59,880 nucleotides of DNA from an uncultured Oscillospiraceae bacterium (GCA_910589155.1 CAJURY010000011.1:1-59880), one strand, 5' to 3'. Numbered from the stretch's first letter, positions 25,191-37,371 are shown. The notes: a model not told the origin generated them from the letters alone. Translations and numbers: made by a program.

Positions 25191-26195
25191 TTAATCCTTA
25201 TAAACGCTTAGCACCGTCCCAGCGTAATAGTGCGCCAGAATCTCCTGATAAGTACTGCCTGAAAGCGCCATAGCCTCAGCGCCATACTGACTCATCCCTA
25301 CCCGGTGTCCGTATCCTTGGGTGGTGATCGTTACATTCTGTCCGTCCGTGGTCATGGTAAACGCCGTAGAGCGCAGCTTCAGCACCCGGCGCAGCGCCGT
25401 ACCGGAATAGCTGACCTTTCCCAAAACCGCCGTCTCCACCCCGCCGCCTTCCGTTCTGGTGACTTCACCAAACCAGGCCGCCGGTTCTCCAGAAAAATCC
25501 GCCGCCGCATTTTCTACCACCAGCTTTGCCGCGAATTCCTGGCAGGTGTAAACCACTTCGTCGGTGTAATGCACGGCGATTTCCTCGCCAGGGCTATCTA
25601 CCGACTGCAAATACGGCACGTCGCTGCCCCAGACCGCAACTGCCGCTTCGGTTTTGCCCCCAGAGCAGGAAAAATATGTAGCGTCAATGAGCGCGCCGTC
25701 ATAAAGCAGTACCTCTAAATCTGTATCAGACACGGCCTTTTGCGCTTTTTCCACATTTTCCATGGCGTTTTGCCCCGCTTTTTCCAAATAAGACGCCACG
25801 GAAATATACCCCTGACAGCAGGCGGGATTGGCGCAGATTCGGCAATTGTCATGCTTTTTTGAGCGCAGAGTAATCGTTCGCGCCACCACCGCCTGCGCCT
25901 TCAGCGCGTCAATTTCAAAGCTTGCCGGCATCTCCGCAAGAAGTACGCCTGTGAGGTAGTCGTCCATTGCAAGCTGCGTTATCGCACCGTCCTCCATCAA
26001 AACGCTGACTTCCAGCTTGCCGTCTCCAAAATCCGCCTCTGTCACAGGAATCGCAGCCTGAGTCGCAGGCTCCGTAATCTCCGGCATAGACGCCGTCGGC
26101 TCCGGCTGCTTGTCCTTTTCCAGAAGCAACGGCAGCGCCGGCACGCAGACGCCCAGCAAAATGGCGCACATACAAATTAAAATTGCTTTTTTCAT
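25191..26195 (-). CDS. spoIID: Stage II sporulation protein D (lytic transglycosylase)
   Basis: A 334-residue protein with an N-terminal membrane anchor (residues 3-25), then a Pro/Thr-rich linker and the SpoIID domain. The motif LTGVLLAEMPASFEIDALKAQAV carries the catalytic glutamate; KKHDNCRICANPACCQGY supplies the Cys residues near the structural metal site; SCSGGKTE and GYGHRVGMSQYGAEAMA are the conserved C-terminal motifs. SpoIID cuts glycan strands at the septal membrane during engulfment, with SpoIIM and SpoIIP. It is monocistronic here and ends at the bidirectional terminator. Confidence 0.93.
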   Translation of the reverse strand: MKKAILICMCAILLGVCVPALPLLLEKDKQPEPTASMPEITEPATQAAIPVTEADFGDGKLEVSVLMEDGAITQLAMDDYLTGVLLAEMPASFEIDALKAQAVVARTITLRSKKHDNCRICANPACCQGYISVASYLEKAGQNAMENVEKAQKAVSDTDLEVLLYDGALIDATYFSCSGGKTEAAVAVWGSDVPYLQSVDSPGEEIAVHYTDEVVYTCQEFAAKLVVENAAADFSGEPAAWFGEVTRTEGGGVETAVLGKVSYSGTALRRVLKLRSTAFTMTTDGQNVTITTQGYGHRVGMSQYGAEAMALSGSTYQEILAHYYAGTVLSVYKD

Positions 26196-26285
26196 TGGTA
26201 CTCCCCCTTTCCATCATCATACACCATAACGCGCCGCTTTTTTGTCCGAATTGCGGACGGTTCCAACGGATGTTTTCCCCACGCC

Positions 26286-26314
26286 TTGACAGAAATCGCA
26301 AGAAAGGGTATAAT
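26286..26314 (+). promoter_or_regulatory. Consensus sigma-A promoter of the LRR protein gene
   Basis: TTGACA at 26286-26291 and TATAAT at 26309-26314 match the vegetative consensus exactly with a 17-base spacer, so strong expression is expected. Confidence 0.92.
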
Positions 26315-26347
26315 AAGTCCAGTTTATTTTAAAAATGGGGTGCTTTC

Positions 26348-28063
26348 ATGAAAAGAGCATTGAAAATATTGGCGGTTCTTTTGCTGATCGCAGCAATCAT
26401 CGGCGGTGTTTGCTGGTACTTTTTGGTATACAATCCCGCTAGTACCGTTCAGGTTCTCACTGGCTGGGGAGAATCCGCCGCAAATAAGCAGCAATATGAC
26501 TCCGCCATCCGCTACTACCGCTGGGCTTATGCCCTTTCCAATGAGGACACGGAAATCGCCCTCTCCCTTGCGGAAAGCTACGCGCAAAACGACAACTTCA
26601 CCAAGGCCGAATACACCTTGGTAAACGCCATTTCCGCCAGTCCAAGCGCCAAACTGTACGAAGCCTTATGCCATATTTATGTGGAGCAGGACAAGCTTTT
26701 GGATGCTGTCACCATGCTGAATCAGATTGAAGATCCTGATTTAAAGGCGCAGCTTTCCGCTTTGCGTCCCGCGACTCCCACCGCAAGTCATACCCCCGGC
26801 TATTACAGCCAATATATTGACGTTACTTTAAACGCGGAAAGCGGCGTCTTGTACGTCACAACCGACGGCTCCTTCCCCTCCCTGCGTGGGCAGGTCTATG
26901 AAGCGCCCATTACACTGGGGCTTGGCGAAACCACCATCGGCGCAATTGCAGTATCTGAGGAAGGTTTCGTCAGTGACTACGCAATTTTCGGCTATACCGT
27001 GGGCGGGGTGGTAGAGACTGTGACCTTGCAGGATCCTGCTTTGGACGCTTATGTGCGGGAACTTTTAGACAAAGGCAGTTCCAGCACATTGATGACCAGC
27101 GATCTTTGGAGCATTCAGGAAATGGTGATTCCCGAAGAGGTGCAAAACCTTTCCGATCTGGCGTATTTCTCCTCCCTCACTTCCTTAACTGTGGAAAATC
27201 AGGCGGCCGGCGATTTCTCCTTCCTGGCCTCCCTTACCGCCCTCACCAAGCTGAACCTTTCCGGCTCCACCATTACAAACTCTGATTTGGAAGCCATTGG
27301 CAGTTTGTCCGAGCTGACTGAGCTGGATCTTTCCGGGTGCGGCCTGTCCAATATCGCAGGTCTATCCGGCTGCGCCAAGCTGCAAAACCTGGATCTGTCC
27401 GATAACAGCATCAACGACATGACTCCTTTGGCTGGCTGCACGGCGCTACAAAGCCTGAACCTCCAGCGCAACGCGCTGACAAAGCTGGACAGCCTTTCCG
27501 GGCTTACGGCTTTAACTTCCTTGGACGTTTCCCAAAATTCCATTACCAGCATCGCGCCTATCTGTAACAACGTACAGCTTTCCACGCTGGATGTGTCCAA
27601 CAATCACCTGAACGATCTGGCAAGCATTGGCCAATTGACCAATTTAACCGCTTTCTCCTGCGCTCACAACAATCTGGTGGAATGCGATCAGCTTGCGGCC
27701 TGTGTGAATCTTGTGACACTGGATATTTCCAATAACGAAATTGAATCTATCGACGCGCTGGCGTCTCTTGTGAACGTGCGGGATATGAACGTGTCTTATA
27801 ACAACAACCGCTCCGTCCCGGACTTCCCCACGGACTGCGCATTGGTGAATTTCGACGGTTCGCACAACTTTTTCGAGGACGTCAGCGGTCTGGCGAATCT
27901 GCAAAACCTCAACAATGTTTATTTTGATTATAACAATATTTCGGACGTGAACTGCCTGGCAGGCTGCCCAAACCTGATTTCCGTGAGCTGCTTCAATACC
28001 AATGTGGCTGACGTGAGCCAGCTTATCAGCCGGGACGTGATTGTAAACTATAATCCGCTGTAA
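26348..28063 (+). CDS. Membrane-anchored TPR / CHB_HEX_C / leucine-rich-repeat protein
   Basis: A 571-residue protein facing the outside. Residues 5-27 form a membrane anchor with no cleavage motif. Residues 40-140 are TPR-like helices. Residues 150-215 (YYSQYIDVTLNAESGVLY then TTDGSFPSLRGQVY) match the chitobiase/beta-hexosaminidase C-terminal type domain often found in surface proteins. From about residue 265 to the end there are roughly 13 leucine-rich repeats of 21-23 residues (LTKLNLSGS, LTELDLSGC, LQNLDLSDN and so on), of the internalin-like type. The combination suggests adhesion or protein binding at the cell surface; the ligand is unknown. It ends at a strong terminator. Confidence 0.88.
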   Translation: MKRALKILAVLLLIAAIIGGVCWYFLVYNPASTVQVLTGWGESAANKQQYDSAIRYYRWAYALSNEDTEIALSLAESYAQNDNFTKAEYTLVNAISASPSAKLYEALCHIYVEQDKLLDAVTMLNQIEDPDLKAQLSALRPATPTASHTPGYYSQYIDVTLNAESGVLYVTTDGSFPSLRGQVYEAPITLGLGETTIGAIAVSEEGFVSDYAIFGYTVGGVVETVTLQDPALDAYVRELLDKGSSSTLMTSDLWSIQEMVIPEEVQNLSDLAYFSSLTSLTVENQAAGDFSFLASLTALTKLNLSGSTITNSDLEAIGSLSELTELDLSGCGLSNIAGLSGCAKLQNLDLSDNSINDMTPLAGCTALQSLNLQRNALTKLDSLSGLTALTSLDVSQNSITSIAPICNNVQLSTLDVSNNHLNDLASIGQLTNLTAFSCAHNNLVECDQLAACVNLVTLDISNNEIESIDALASLVNVRDMNVSYNNNRSVPDFPTDCALVNFDGSHNFFEDVSGLANLQNLNNVYFDYNNISDVNCLAGCPNLISVSCFNTNVADVSQLISRDVIVNYNPL

Positions 28064-28068
28064 CCAAA

Positions 28069-28104
28069 AAACCCGCTGCGACAGTTTGCTGTCGCAGCGG
28101 GTTT
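28069..28104. terminator. Terminator after the LRR gene
   Basis: CCCGCTGCGACAG (28072-28084) pairs with CTGTCGCAGCGGG (28089-28101) over a four-base loop, with TTT after it and AAAAAA before it, so it serves both converging genes. Confidence 0.9.
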
Positions 28105-28108
28105 CCGA

Positions 28109-28579
28109 TTAAGGTTTGTACGTGGAGAACGCTGGGTCTTTGTTGTAATCCGGAAACTGCGCGGATTCCAAACGCTCCAGTTCCTCTCCAACTGCGTTTA
28201 ATTCCCCGTGGCAGCCATAAAAAACCGTCCATTTTTGCGTGATTTCCTTACGCATCAAACTTGTATTTTGCACGCCGAAAGTCACGATTTTTTCTCCGCT
28301 TTTATTGAAAAAGGTCAACTGATACCAGATAGGCACTTCAGAAGCAAAGCCTTCTTTCTGAAAAGCGATTTGCTGAATCTCTTTGACAAGATAGGAAATA
28401 GCATTTGCATCCGTAATTTCAAATTCGTGTCCGTTATTTCCATTGCAAACTTGAACGGTCACAACTTCTTCCGGCGCAACGCCGCGCAGAAAACGGACGG
28501 GCAGAAACCACCATGCAAGTCCGCAGATCATGAGCAATAGAGCCAAAATACCAATTACAATTTTCGTTTTCTGCTTCAT
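28109..28579 (-). CDS. Hypothetical membrane-anchored protein
   Basis: A 156-residue protein with a basic N terminus and one membrane segment (residues 7-29) followed by a small soluble domain of alternating strands and helices (VVTVQVCNGNNGHEFEITDANAI, cut at HEFEI, and QLTFFNKSGEKIVTFGV). I do not recognise a family with certainty; such short anchored proteins in Clostridia are often outside the membrane. It is the last gene before the LRR gene terminator and follows the GNAT gene by 48 bases, on the same strand. Confidence 0.7.
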   Translation of the reverse strand: MKQKTKIVIGILALLLMICGLAWWFLPVRFLRGVAPEEVVTVQVCNGNNGHEFEITDANAISYLVKEIQQIAFQKEGFASEVPIWYQLTFFNKSGEKIVTFGVQNTSLMRKEITQKWTVFYGCHGELNAVGEELERLESAQFPDYNKDPAFSTYKP

Positions 28580-28627
28580 ATTGATCTTCCCTTTGAAATA
28601 CAGATACCCTGCCCGGCAAGCAGAAAG

Positions 28628-29085
28628 TCATTTCAGCGACATAATATAAATTTGGCATGGATTCCACGCATCCCAAAGCGTGGGCATCACCTCAAACTCC
28701 TTGAAACCAAGACTCAAATAGAACAGATTGGTTTTATCATATTCCTCATAACAGCCCATCTTGACAGTCTTTACTTGCAGGAAAGAATATCCATGGTCGA
28801 TTGCAACACGCTTCGCGGCTTCAAACAAGCTTCTGCCAATTCCTTGCCGGTGATAGGCTTGCAGTACGCCCATCACTTCCAGTTCAGCAGTATCCTTTCC
28901 TGTTTCTTTTAAGCACAGAAAACCGACAGGGCAATCCTGTATCCAGGCCGCAACCATCATTTCGTCCGCGCTTTTTGCAATATAGTCTTCCCTTGCCTCC
29001 GGTATGCCAAACCAATCCGGCAGGGCTTCCAGGATTATGCGGACAATTTTTTGCTTCGTTTCTCTCTCGTTTCACCACGAACCAT
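28628..29085 (-). pseudogene. GNAT acetyltransferase gene with one-base frameshift
   Basis: The GNAT core is intact in one frame: ILEALPDWFGIPEAREDYIA, then ELEVMGVLQAYHRQGIGRSL with the acetyl-CoA loop, YDKTNLFYLSLGF and TLWDAWNPCQIYIM. The frame is open upstream only to a TGA near 29075, without a start codon. A proper ATG with AGGAGG sits at 29085 in another frame, reading MVRGETREKRSKK and stopping soon after. One extra A in the six-A run (29047-29052) would join both into a protein of about 152 residues, the family norm. It is a recent frameshift, a sequencing error or a slippage site; without it translation could begin only at an internal Met (28960). Confidence 0.7.
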
Positions 29086-29118
29086 ATCTGTTTCCTCCTC
29101 AAATTCCCATTTGCCTGT

Positions 29119-29469
29119 TTAGACAGTCCCTGGCGACCGTTTTATCAAAATACCCTTCATAGATTCTGTCTTGTTGTGCACCCGATATATGGAAGCTTTT
29201 TCTTCCTCTGTACAGCCAAGCAGAATTTTAATTTCCGAATCCCGCTTTTGCAGATCAATCGTGCAAATGATACCATTCACCATTCTTTCTCCGCTTCCCA
29301 TCCAAACGTCGATGCCGCCGCCATCCATAGAGGCGGTATTTTTCAAATAGCCATAATCTACCGGGTAAATCAAGTCTGGATATTTCGGATGCGCCGTGCC
29401 TTTCGGTCTGTTGATGATAAGTTCAGAATCTCCTATCAGGGTTTCCAATGCTCTCCAAAAATCATCCAT
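29119..29469 (-). CDS. Inorganic-pyrophosphatase-like protein (short)
   Basis: A 116-residue soluble protein. RPKGTAHPKYPDLIYPVDYGYL followed by SMDGGGIDVWMGSG resembles the core of family I inorganic pyrophosphatases, where YPxNYGF and DGDPLDV are typical. The central aspartate of the latter is Gly here (Asp49-Gly-Gly-Gly-Ile-Asp54), and the protein is shorter than the usual 170. Similar short clostridial proteins are annotated as pyrophosphatase, but activity should not be assumed. It overlaps pncC by eight bases. Confidence 0.65.
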   Translation of the reverse strand: MDDFWRALETLIGDSELIINRPKGTAHPKYPDLIYPVDYGYLKNTASMDGGGIDVWMGSGERMVNGIICTIDLQKRDSEIKILLGCTEEEKASIYRVHNKTESMKGILIKRSPGTV

Positions 29470-29938
29470 TTATATGCTCCAAAATCAGCACCAGCGCGCG
29501 CTGGCAAGCCGCAAAGCGAACTTCCTCCCGGCTTCCGGCAAACAAATGCTTTTCCCAGATTGCGCCGTTTGCATCGGCAAAGCCTAAAAATACCGTTCCC
29601 ACCGGGTTGCCGAAGGTATCGCCCCCCGGTCCCGCCAGCCCCGTCACGGAAACCGCCAGATCCGCCCCAATGGCTTCTCTGGCTCCATTGGCCATAGCAG
29701 CCGCTACCGGAGCGGATACCGCGCCGTACTGTTCCAGCATTTTTGCCGGAACCTTCAGCAGCTTTTCCTTCACTCCGTTGGTATAGGATATAACGCCGCC
29801 AAGATATGCACCGGAACTGCCCGGAACCGCCGTCAGCTCCCTGCCGATCCAGCCGCCGGTGCAGCTTTCCGCTGTGGCAAGGGTCAGCTTTTTTTCTGCC
29901 AGTTGGGAAACAACCTCAAAGGATAGGCTCGTCTTCAT
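29462..29938 (-). CDS. pncC: Nicotinamide-nucleotide amidase (CinA C-terminal domain)
   Basis: A 158-residue protein equal to the CinA C-terminal domain alone. Motifs: LATAESCTGGWIGRELTAVPGSS near residue 20, with the catalytic Ser and Lys region, GVISYTNGVKEKLL, and SVTGLAGPGGDTFGNPVGTVF. PncC deamidates nicotinamide mononucleotide to nicotinate mononucleotide in the pyridine nucleotide salvage cycle. Its start overlaps the end of thiI by 23 bases and its end overlaps the pyrophosphatase-like gene, so all are one transcript. Confidence 0.93.
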   Translation of the reverse strand: MKTSLSFEVVSQLAEKKLTLATAESCTGGWIGRELTAVPGSSGAYLGGVISYTNGVKEKLLKVPAKMLEQYGAVSAPVAAAMANGAREAIGADLAVSVTGLAGPGGDTFGNPVGTVFLGFADANGAIWEKHLFAGSREEVRFAACQRALVLILEHING

Positions 29939-31106
29939 ACCGAATTGTCACCTTCTCAATATTTTCCATAGCCTCGGCAATCAGCGTTTCCACATCGAAA
30001 GCGCTTTCCGCTTCCTCCACCTGCCGCTTTGTGGGCTTGGTCTTGGGGTGCTTGGGCGTAAAGACGGTGCAGCAGTCCTCATAAGGCAAGGTGGAAGTCT
30101 CAAAAGTTCCAATGCGCCGGGCAATGGTCACGATTTCCTCTTTGTCCATGCCCACCAACGGCATGAAAACGGGCAGCTCCACCACCGCGCCGGTAACGCC
30201 CATGGCTTCCATGGTCTGGCTGGCCACCTGCCCCAGGTTTTCACCAGTCACAAGACATTTACAGCCGTCCTGCCGGGCAATTTGCTCGGAAATGCGCATC
30301 ATAAACCGGCGCATGACCAGCGTAAAGTATTCTTCTGGGCAGTGATCCCGAATGGCCTCCTGAATCTTGGTAAAGCCCACGATATTCACCGTCATTCTGC
30401 CGCAGTATTTCGTCACCAACCGGGCAAGCTCCAGAACCTTCGCTTTCGCCTGCTCTGAGGTATACGGATAGGAGAAAAAGTGGACGCATTCAATCTCCAC
30501 GCCCCGCTTGGCAATCATATATGCCGCCACAGGAGAGTCAATGCCGCCGGACAGCAGCACCGCCGCCCGACCGCCAACGCCTGTGGGCAGCCCCCCCGCG
30601 CCCGGCTCGGCAGGACCGTGGACATAAGCGGAAAGATCCCGCACCTCCACATACACCGTGTAGGCGGGATTGTGTACATCCACCGCCACATTGGGGTGGG
30701 CTTCCGCCAGCCGCCCCCCAATTTCCTGGGAAATACCGATGGAGGTCAAAGGGAACCGCTTGTCGGAGCGCTTGGACTCCACCTTAAAAGAGGCGGCCAT
30801 ATCCAGTTCCTCCCCCAGATATTCTTCCACCGCCTGATAAATGCTGTCCATGTCCTTGGCGCAGGGGCGGCAGCGGCAGATCGACACTACGCCGAAAATA
30901 CTGTGGCAGGCTTCCCACGCGCCGTCTACGTCGGCTTCCTCGTCCATCGGCTCCACATACACGGTAGACTGCATAAGATATACGTCAAAATTGCCGAAAT
31001 GCCGCATTCGGCGGCGGATATTCTGCCGCAGGGTATTTTCAAACTGGCGTTTGTTTTGTCCCTTTAGGACGATTTCTCCCAGCTTTAACAAAAAAATCTC
31101 GTTCAT
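29916..31106 (-). CDS. thiI: tRNA 4-thiouridine synthase ThiI
   Basis: A 396-residue protein with the NFLD and THUMP domains (residues 1-165, RNA binding) and a PP-loop domain with SGGIDSPVAAYMI near residue 185. The distal part has YEDCCTVFTPKHPKTKP. As in most Firmicutes there is no C-terminal rhodanese domain. ThiI adenylates and thiolates uridine 8 of tRNA, using sulfur from a partner cysteine desulfurase that is not encoded nearby. ATG at 31106 has GGAG ten bases upstream. Confidence 0.95.
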   Translation of the reverse strand: MNEIFLLKLGEIVLKGQNKRQFENTLRQNIRRRMRHFGNFDVYLMQSTVYVEPMDEEADVDGAWEACHSIFGVVSICRCRPCAKDMDSIYQAVEEYLGEELDMAASFKVESKRSDKRFPLTSIGISQEIGGRLAEAHPNVAVDVHNPAYTVYVEVRDLSAYVHGPAEPGAGGLPTGVGGRAAVLLSGGIDSPVAAYMIAKRGVEIECVHFFSYPYTSEQAKAKVLELARLVTKYCGRMTVNIVGFTKIQEAIRDHCPEEYFTLVMRRFMMRISEQIARQDGCKCLVTGENLGQVASQTMEAMGVTGAVVELPVFMPLVGMDKEEIVTIARRIGTFETSTLPYEDCCTVFTPKHPKTKPTKRQVEEAESAFDVETLIAEAMENIEKVTIRYEDEPIL

Positions 31107-31513
31107 TACAAATTCGCTCCTGTTTTAAAATCTTTTTTATTCTATCACAGAAATTGCTTTTTTCCTAGCCTGATTTTGCAAGCGGTTCTTTCGCCATGTA
31201 AAACTTTTTCCGCCTGTTTGCATATGCGGGGCCTGCGTCCGTTCCAAATTTGAAGCGCCCGCCTCCGCTGATAACCAGCTTTGGCAATGGATGGCCGCAA
31301 AAATAAAATTAAATCGGAACCGCAAAAAATGCGGCTCCGGTTCCTTTCGGCATCATACATTTCATCTGATCCTTCCACATGTTACTGCATTTTGCATTTA
31401 TTTCTATTGATTATATATCCAAAAAGAGTCTTTTTTCAATTGATATGCATTCTGAAAGATGAAAAATAAAGTGATATGATAATTCCACCGAAAAAACAGA
31501 CAGGAGGAGTTTC
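31107..31513. other. Gene-free region between thiI and the RHH gene
   Basis: These 407 bases separate divergent genes. A stem of GGAACCGCA with TGCGGCTCC (one mismatch) lies at about 31317-31340 and on the minus strand is followed by an AT-rich tract, so it could be an old terminator. The last 130 bases are AT-rich and probably hold the promoter of the small regulator, but I cannot fix -35 and -10 boxes. No other gene is supported. Confidence 0.5.
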
Positions 31514-31687
31514 ATGGCAAACTACTATACGCCCTTTTCGCTTCGGATTTCCGAGGAGCTTTTATCAAAAATTAAGCGCAACGCGGCGAGAAACAAACGC
31601 TCCACCAATAAGGAAATCGAGTACATTTTGGAGCAATATGTGCAGTCCTACGAGGATGAGCACGGAACAATTGAAGTGGATCTATAA
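31514..31687 (+). CDS. Arc-type ribbon-helix-helix DNA-binding protein (57 aa)
   Basis: A 57-residue protein reading PFSLRISEELLSKIKRNAA, then NKRSTNKEIEYILEQYVQSY and an acidic tail EDEHGTIEVDL. This fits the Arc/MetJ ribbon-helix-helix fold: a strand of alternating contacts, two helices and the Ser-Thr-Asn cap before helix B. It would bind DNA as a dimer; target unknown. CAGGAGGAG precedes ATG by six bases. No toxin gene accompanies it, so it is not an obvious antitoxin. A hairpin follows. Confidence 0.85.
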   Translation: MANYYTPFSLRISEELLSKIKRNAARNKRSTNKEIEYILEQYVQSYEDEHGTIEVDL

Positions 31688-31690
31688 CCG

Positions 31691-31730
31691 ATGGACGCGC
31701 GGAAAGCTATTTTCCGCGCGTCCATATTTG
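31691..31730. terminator. Bidirectional terminator, RHH gene and comM
   Basis: ATGGACGCGCGGAAA (31691-31705) pairs perfectly with TTTCCGCGCGTCCAT (31711-31725), a 15-bp stem with a five-base loop. The T tract is short on both sides. Confidence 0.75.
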
Positions 31731-31742
31731 ATGGCAATTGCC

Positions 31743-33257
31743 TCAAACGCCCATTTTCACCGTTCGGTATCCAATGGCCTCCGCCAAATGCTGCGGCTCA
31801 ATCTTTTCACTGCCCTCTAAATCCGCTACTGTCCGCGCGACCCGCAAAATCCGGTCGTAGCTTCTGGCGGTGAGCCCCATTTTATCGAACGCCTGCTTCA
31901 TAAGCATGGCGCACACGTCGTCCAACTCGCAAAAGCTGCGCATCATAGAGCCTGTCATTCTGGCGTTGCTCTGGACGGCGCTACCCGCGAAACGCAGATT
32001 CTGAAGTTGCCTTGCAGCATTGACCCGCTCTTTCACCTTGGCAGACAGTTCCGCCGGTTCTCGGCGGCGCAGTTCTTCAAAATGCACGGCGGGTACTTCT
32101 ACAATAATATCAATTCTATCCAGCAACGGCCCGGAAATCCGGCTTCGGTAATTCTCCACCGCCACTTGGGAGCAAGTACACCGACCGGAAGGATCGCCGT
32201 ACCAGCCGCATTTGCAGGGGTTCATAGCGCATACCAGCATAAATTCCGCCGGGTAAGTCACCGCGCCGGTTGCGCGGGAAATGGTCACAACACCGTCCTC
32301 CAAGGGCTGGCGCATTAAGTCCAGCGTATCTCTTTTAAACTCCGGCAACTCGTCCAGAAACAATACGCCCTTGTGCGCCATAGAAATTTCGCCTGGTCTT
32401 GGATTGGAGCCGCCGCCTGCAAGCCCGGCGGCGGAAATGGTATGGTGGGGACTACGGAAAGGCCGAGCAGCAATCATAGGATTTTGCGCCGTCAAATGCC
32501 CCAGCACGGAATATACCTTCGTAACCTCCAGCGCTTCCTCCCAGGTCATATCCGGCAAAATGGAGGGCAAACGCTTGGACAGCATACTTTTGCCGGAACC
32601 CGGCGGACCAATCAGCAAAACATTGTGTCCGCCCGCCGCCGCGACCTCCAGCGCCCTTTTTACATTTTCCTGTCCCATCACATCGGAAAAGTCCAGCGTG
32701 TGACTGTCCGTCTCCTGAAAGCGCCATTCAGACTGAGGCGCGATGGGCGTTTCACCCCGCAAATGCGCCGCAAGCTGGGTAACATTTTCCACCGGAATCA
32801 CCACAGGCCCTCTGGCAAGGGTAGCTTCCGGGGCGTTTTCCTTTGGAACGTATAAAGTCTGATACCCGGCTTCCTTGGCCGCCAGCGCCATGGGCAAAAT
32901 GCCGTTTACCGGGCGCAGCTTTCCTTCCAAACTGAGTTCGCCGATAAACGCGCTGCTTTCCGGGGGCTTCGGCACAAGGCTCGCCGCCACCAAAAGTCCC
33001 AGCAAAATGGGCAAATCGTATAAAGTGCCCGTCTTTTTGGCACTGGCGGGAGCCAGATTCACCGTTATCCGGCTGACCGGGAATTTGAAGCCGCTGTTTT
33101 TTGCCGCCGCCCGGACGCGCTCTCTGGCTTCCTTCACCGCCGCGTCCGGCAGCCCCACAATTTCAAAGGCGGGTAAACCGTTGGAAATAAAGCATTCTAC
33201 AAAAATGGGACTTCCATGAATCCCCGCAAGCCCCAGAGAATTGATATGGCTGATCAT
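31743..33257 (-). CDS. comM: YifB/ComM family Mg-chelatase-like AAA+ ATPase
   Basis: A 504-residue protein of standard length. Residues 1-180 form the Lon-protease-like S5 domain (GIHGSPIFVECFISNGLPAFEIVGLPD, cut at CFISNG); the AAA+ core has Walker A GPPGSGKSML near residue 218 and the Mg-chelatase motif FRSPHHTISAAGLAGGG; the C-terminal helical domain follows. ComM is a hexameric helicase that helps branch migration during natural transformation; in bacteria without known competence its role is open. A zinc-like Cys cluster CAMNPCKCGWYGDPSGRC is present. Confidence 0.95.
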   Translation of the reverse strand: MISHINSLGLAGIHGSPIFVECFISNGLPAFEIVGLPDAAVKEARERVRAAAKNSGFKFPVSRITVNLAPASAKKTGTLYDLPILLGLLVAASLVPKPPESSAFIGELSLEGKLRPVNGILPMALAAKEAGYQTLYVPKENAPEATLARGPVVIPVENVTQLAAHLRGETPIAPQSEWRFQETDSHTLDFSDVMGQENVKRALEVAAAGGHNVLLIGPPGSGKSMLSKRLPSILPDMTWEEALEVTKVYSVLGHLTAQNPMIAARPFRSPHHTISAAGLAGGGSNPRPGEISMAHKGVLFLDELPEFKRDTLDLMRQPLEDGVVTISRATGAVTYPAEFMLVCAMNPCKCGWYGDPSGRCTCSQVAVENYRSRISGPLLDRIDIIVEVPAVHFEELRRREPAELSAKVKERVNAARQLQNLRFAGSAVQSNARMTGSMMRSFCELDDVCAMLMKQAFDKMGLTARSYDRILRVARTVADLEGSEKIEPQHLAEAIGYRTVKMGV

Positions 33258-33418
33258 CTTGCTTGCTCTATCCCCCTTCCTTCCATTTTTTTGATTTTAT
33301 TATACTACCGGCGGCTGAAAATTGCAAATTTTCCCAGCCACGTTTTTATTTTTTTCGTCGCGAGATTCGTATCTTTGTCAATTTTCCATAAAACTTGTAT
33401 TTCGGAGAGATTTTCTGA

Positions 33419-33447
33419 TTTACAAATGGCGAAATTGGTGATAGAAT
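33419..33447 (+). promoter_or_regulatory. Sigma-A promoter of nifJ
   Basis: TTTACA at 33419-33424 and TAGAAT at 33442-33447 lie 17 bases apart. The leader of about 35 bases carries AGGAGGT. Confidence 0.75.
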
Positions 33448-33487
33448 AGACGCGTCTGAGATTAAATACTTTAGGAGGTATTTCACT

Positions 33488-37147
<3,660 letters not shown>

Positions 37148-37165
37148 GCTTTTTTGCTGAAAAGC

Positions 37166-37197
37166 AAGCCACCCGGCATACGCCGGGTGGCTTTTAG
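37166..37197 (+). terminator. Terminator of nifJ
   Basis: AAGCCACCCGGC (37166-37177) pairs perfectly with GCCGGGTGGCTT (37182-37193) over an ATAC loop, followed by TTAG. Confidence 0.88.
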
Positions 37198-37252
37198 TAT
37201 TATGTATTTCCTTTCGAAAAACTACAGTTGTGCAGCGCATCCTAATTTTTAT

Positions 37253-37345
37253 GCCGTAGGGGCGCACCTATATGTGCGCCCACCGGGAGGCAGTTGAAAT
37301 ACAAGAATGGGCGGACACATAGTCCCCTACGATGCCTCAACAACG
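37253..37345. repeat. MITE-like imperfect palindrome
   Basis: The ends are inverted: CGTAGGGGCGCACCTATATG near 37255 and CATAGTCCCCTACG near 37329, and the first arm holds an inner hairpin GGGCGCAC/GTGCGCCC. About 35 bases lie between the arms. It resembles short non-autonomous repeats common between clostridial genes. No second copy was found in this window. Confidence 0.5.
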
Positions 37346-37371
37346 CATAGCTAATGCAGACCTCCAGTACT

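Noticed and set aside
31514..31687. Toxin-antitoxin system at the ribbon-helix-helix gene
   Set aside because: No adjacent small toxin gene is present; the next gene is comM on the other strand.
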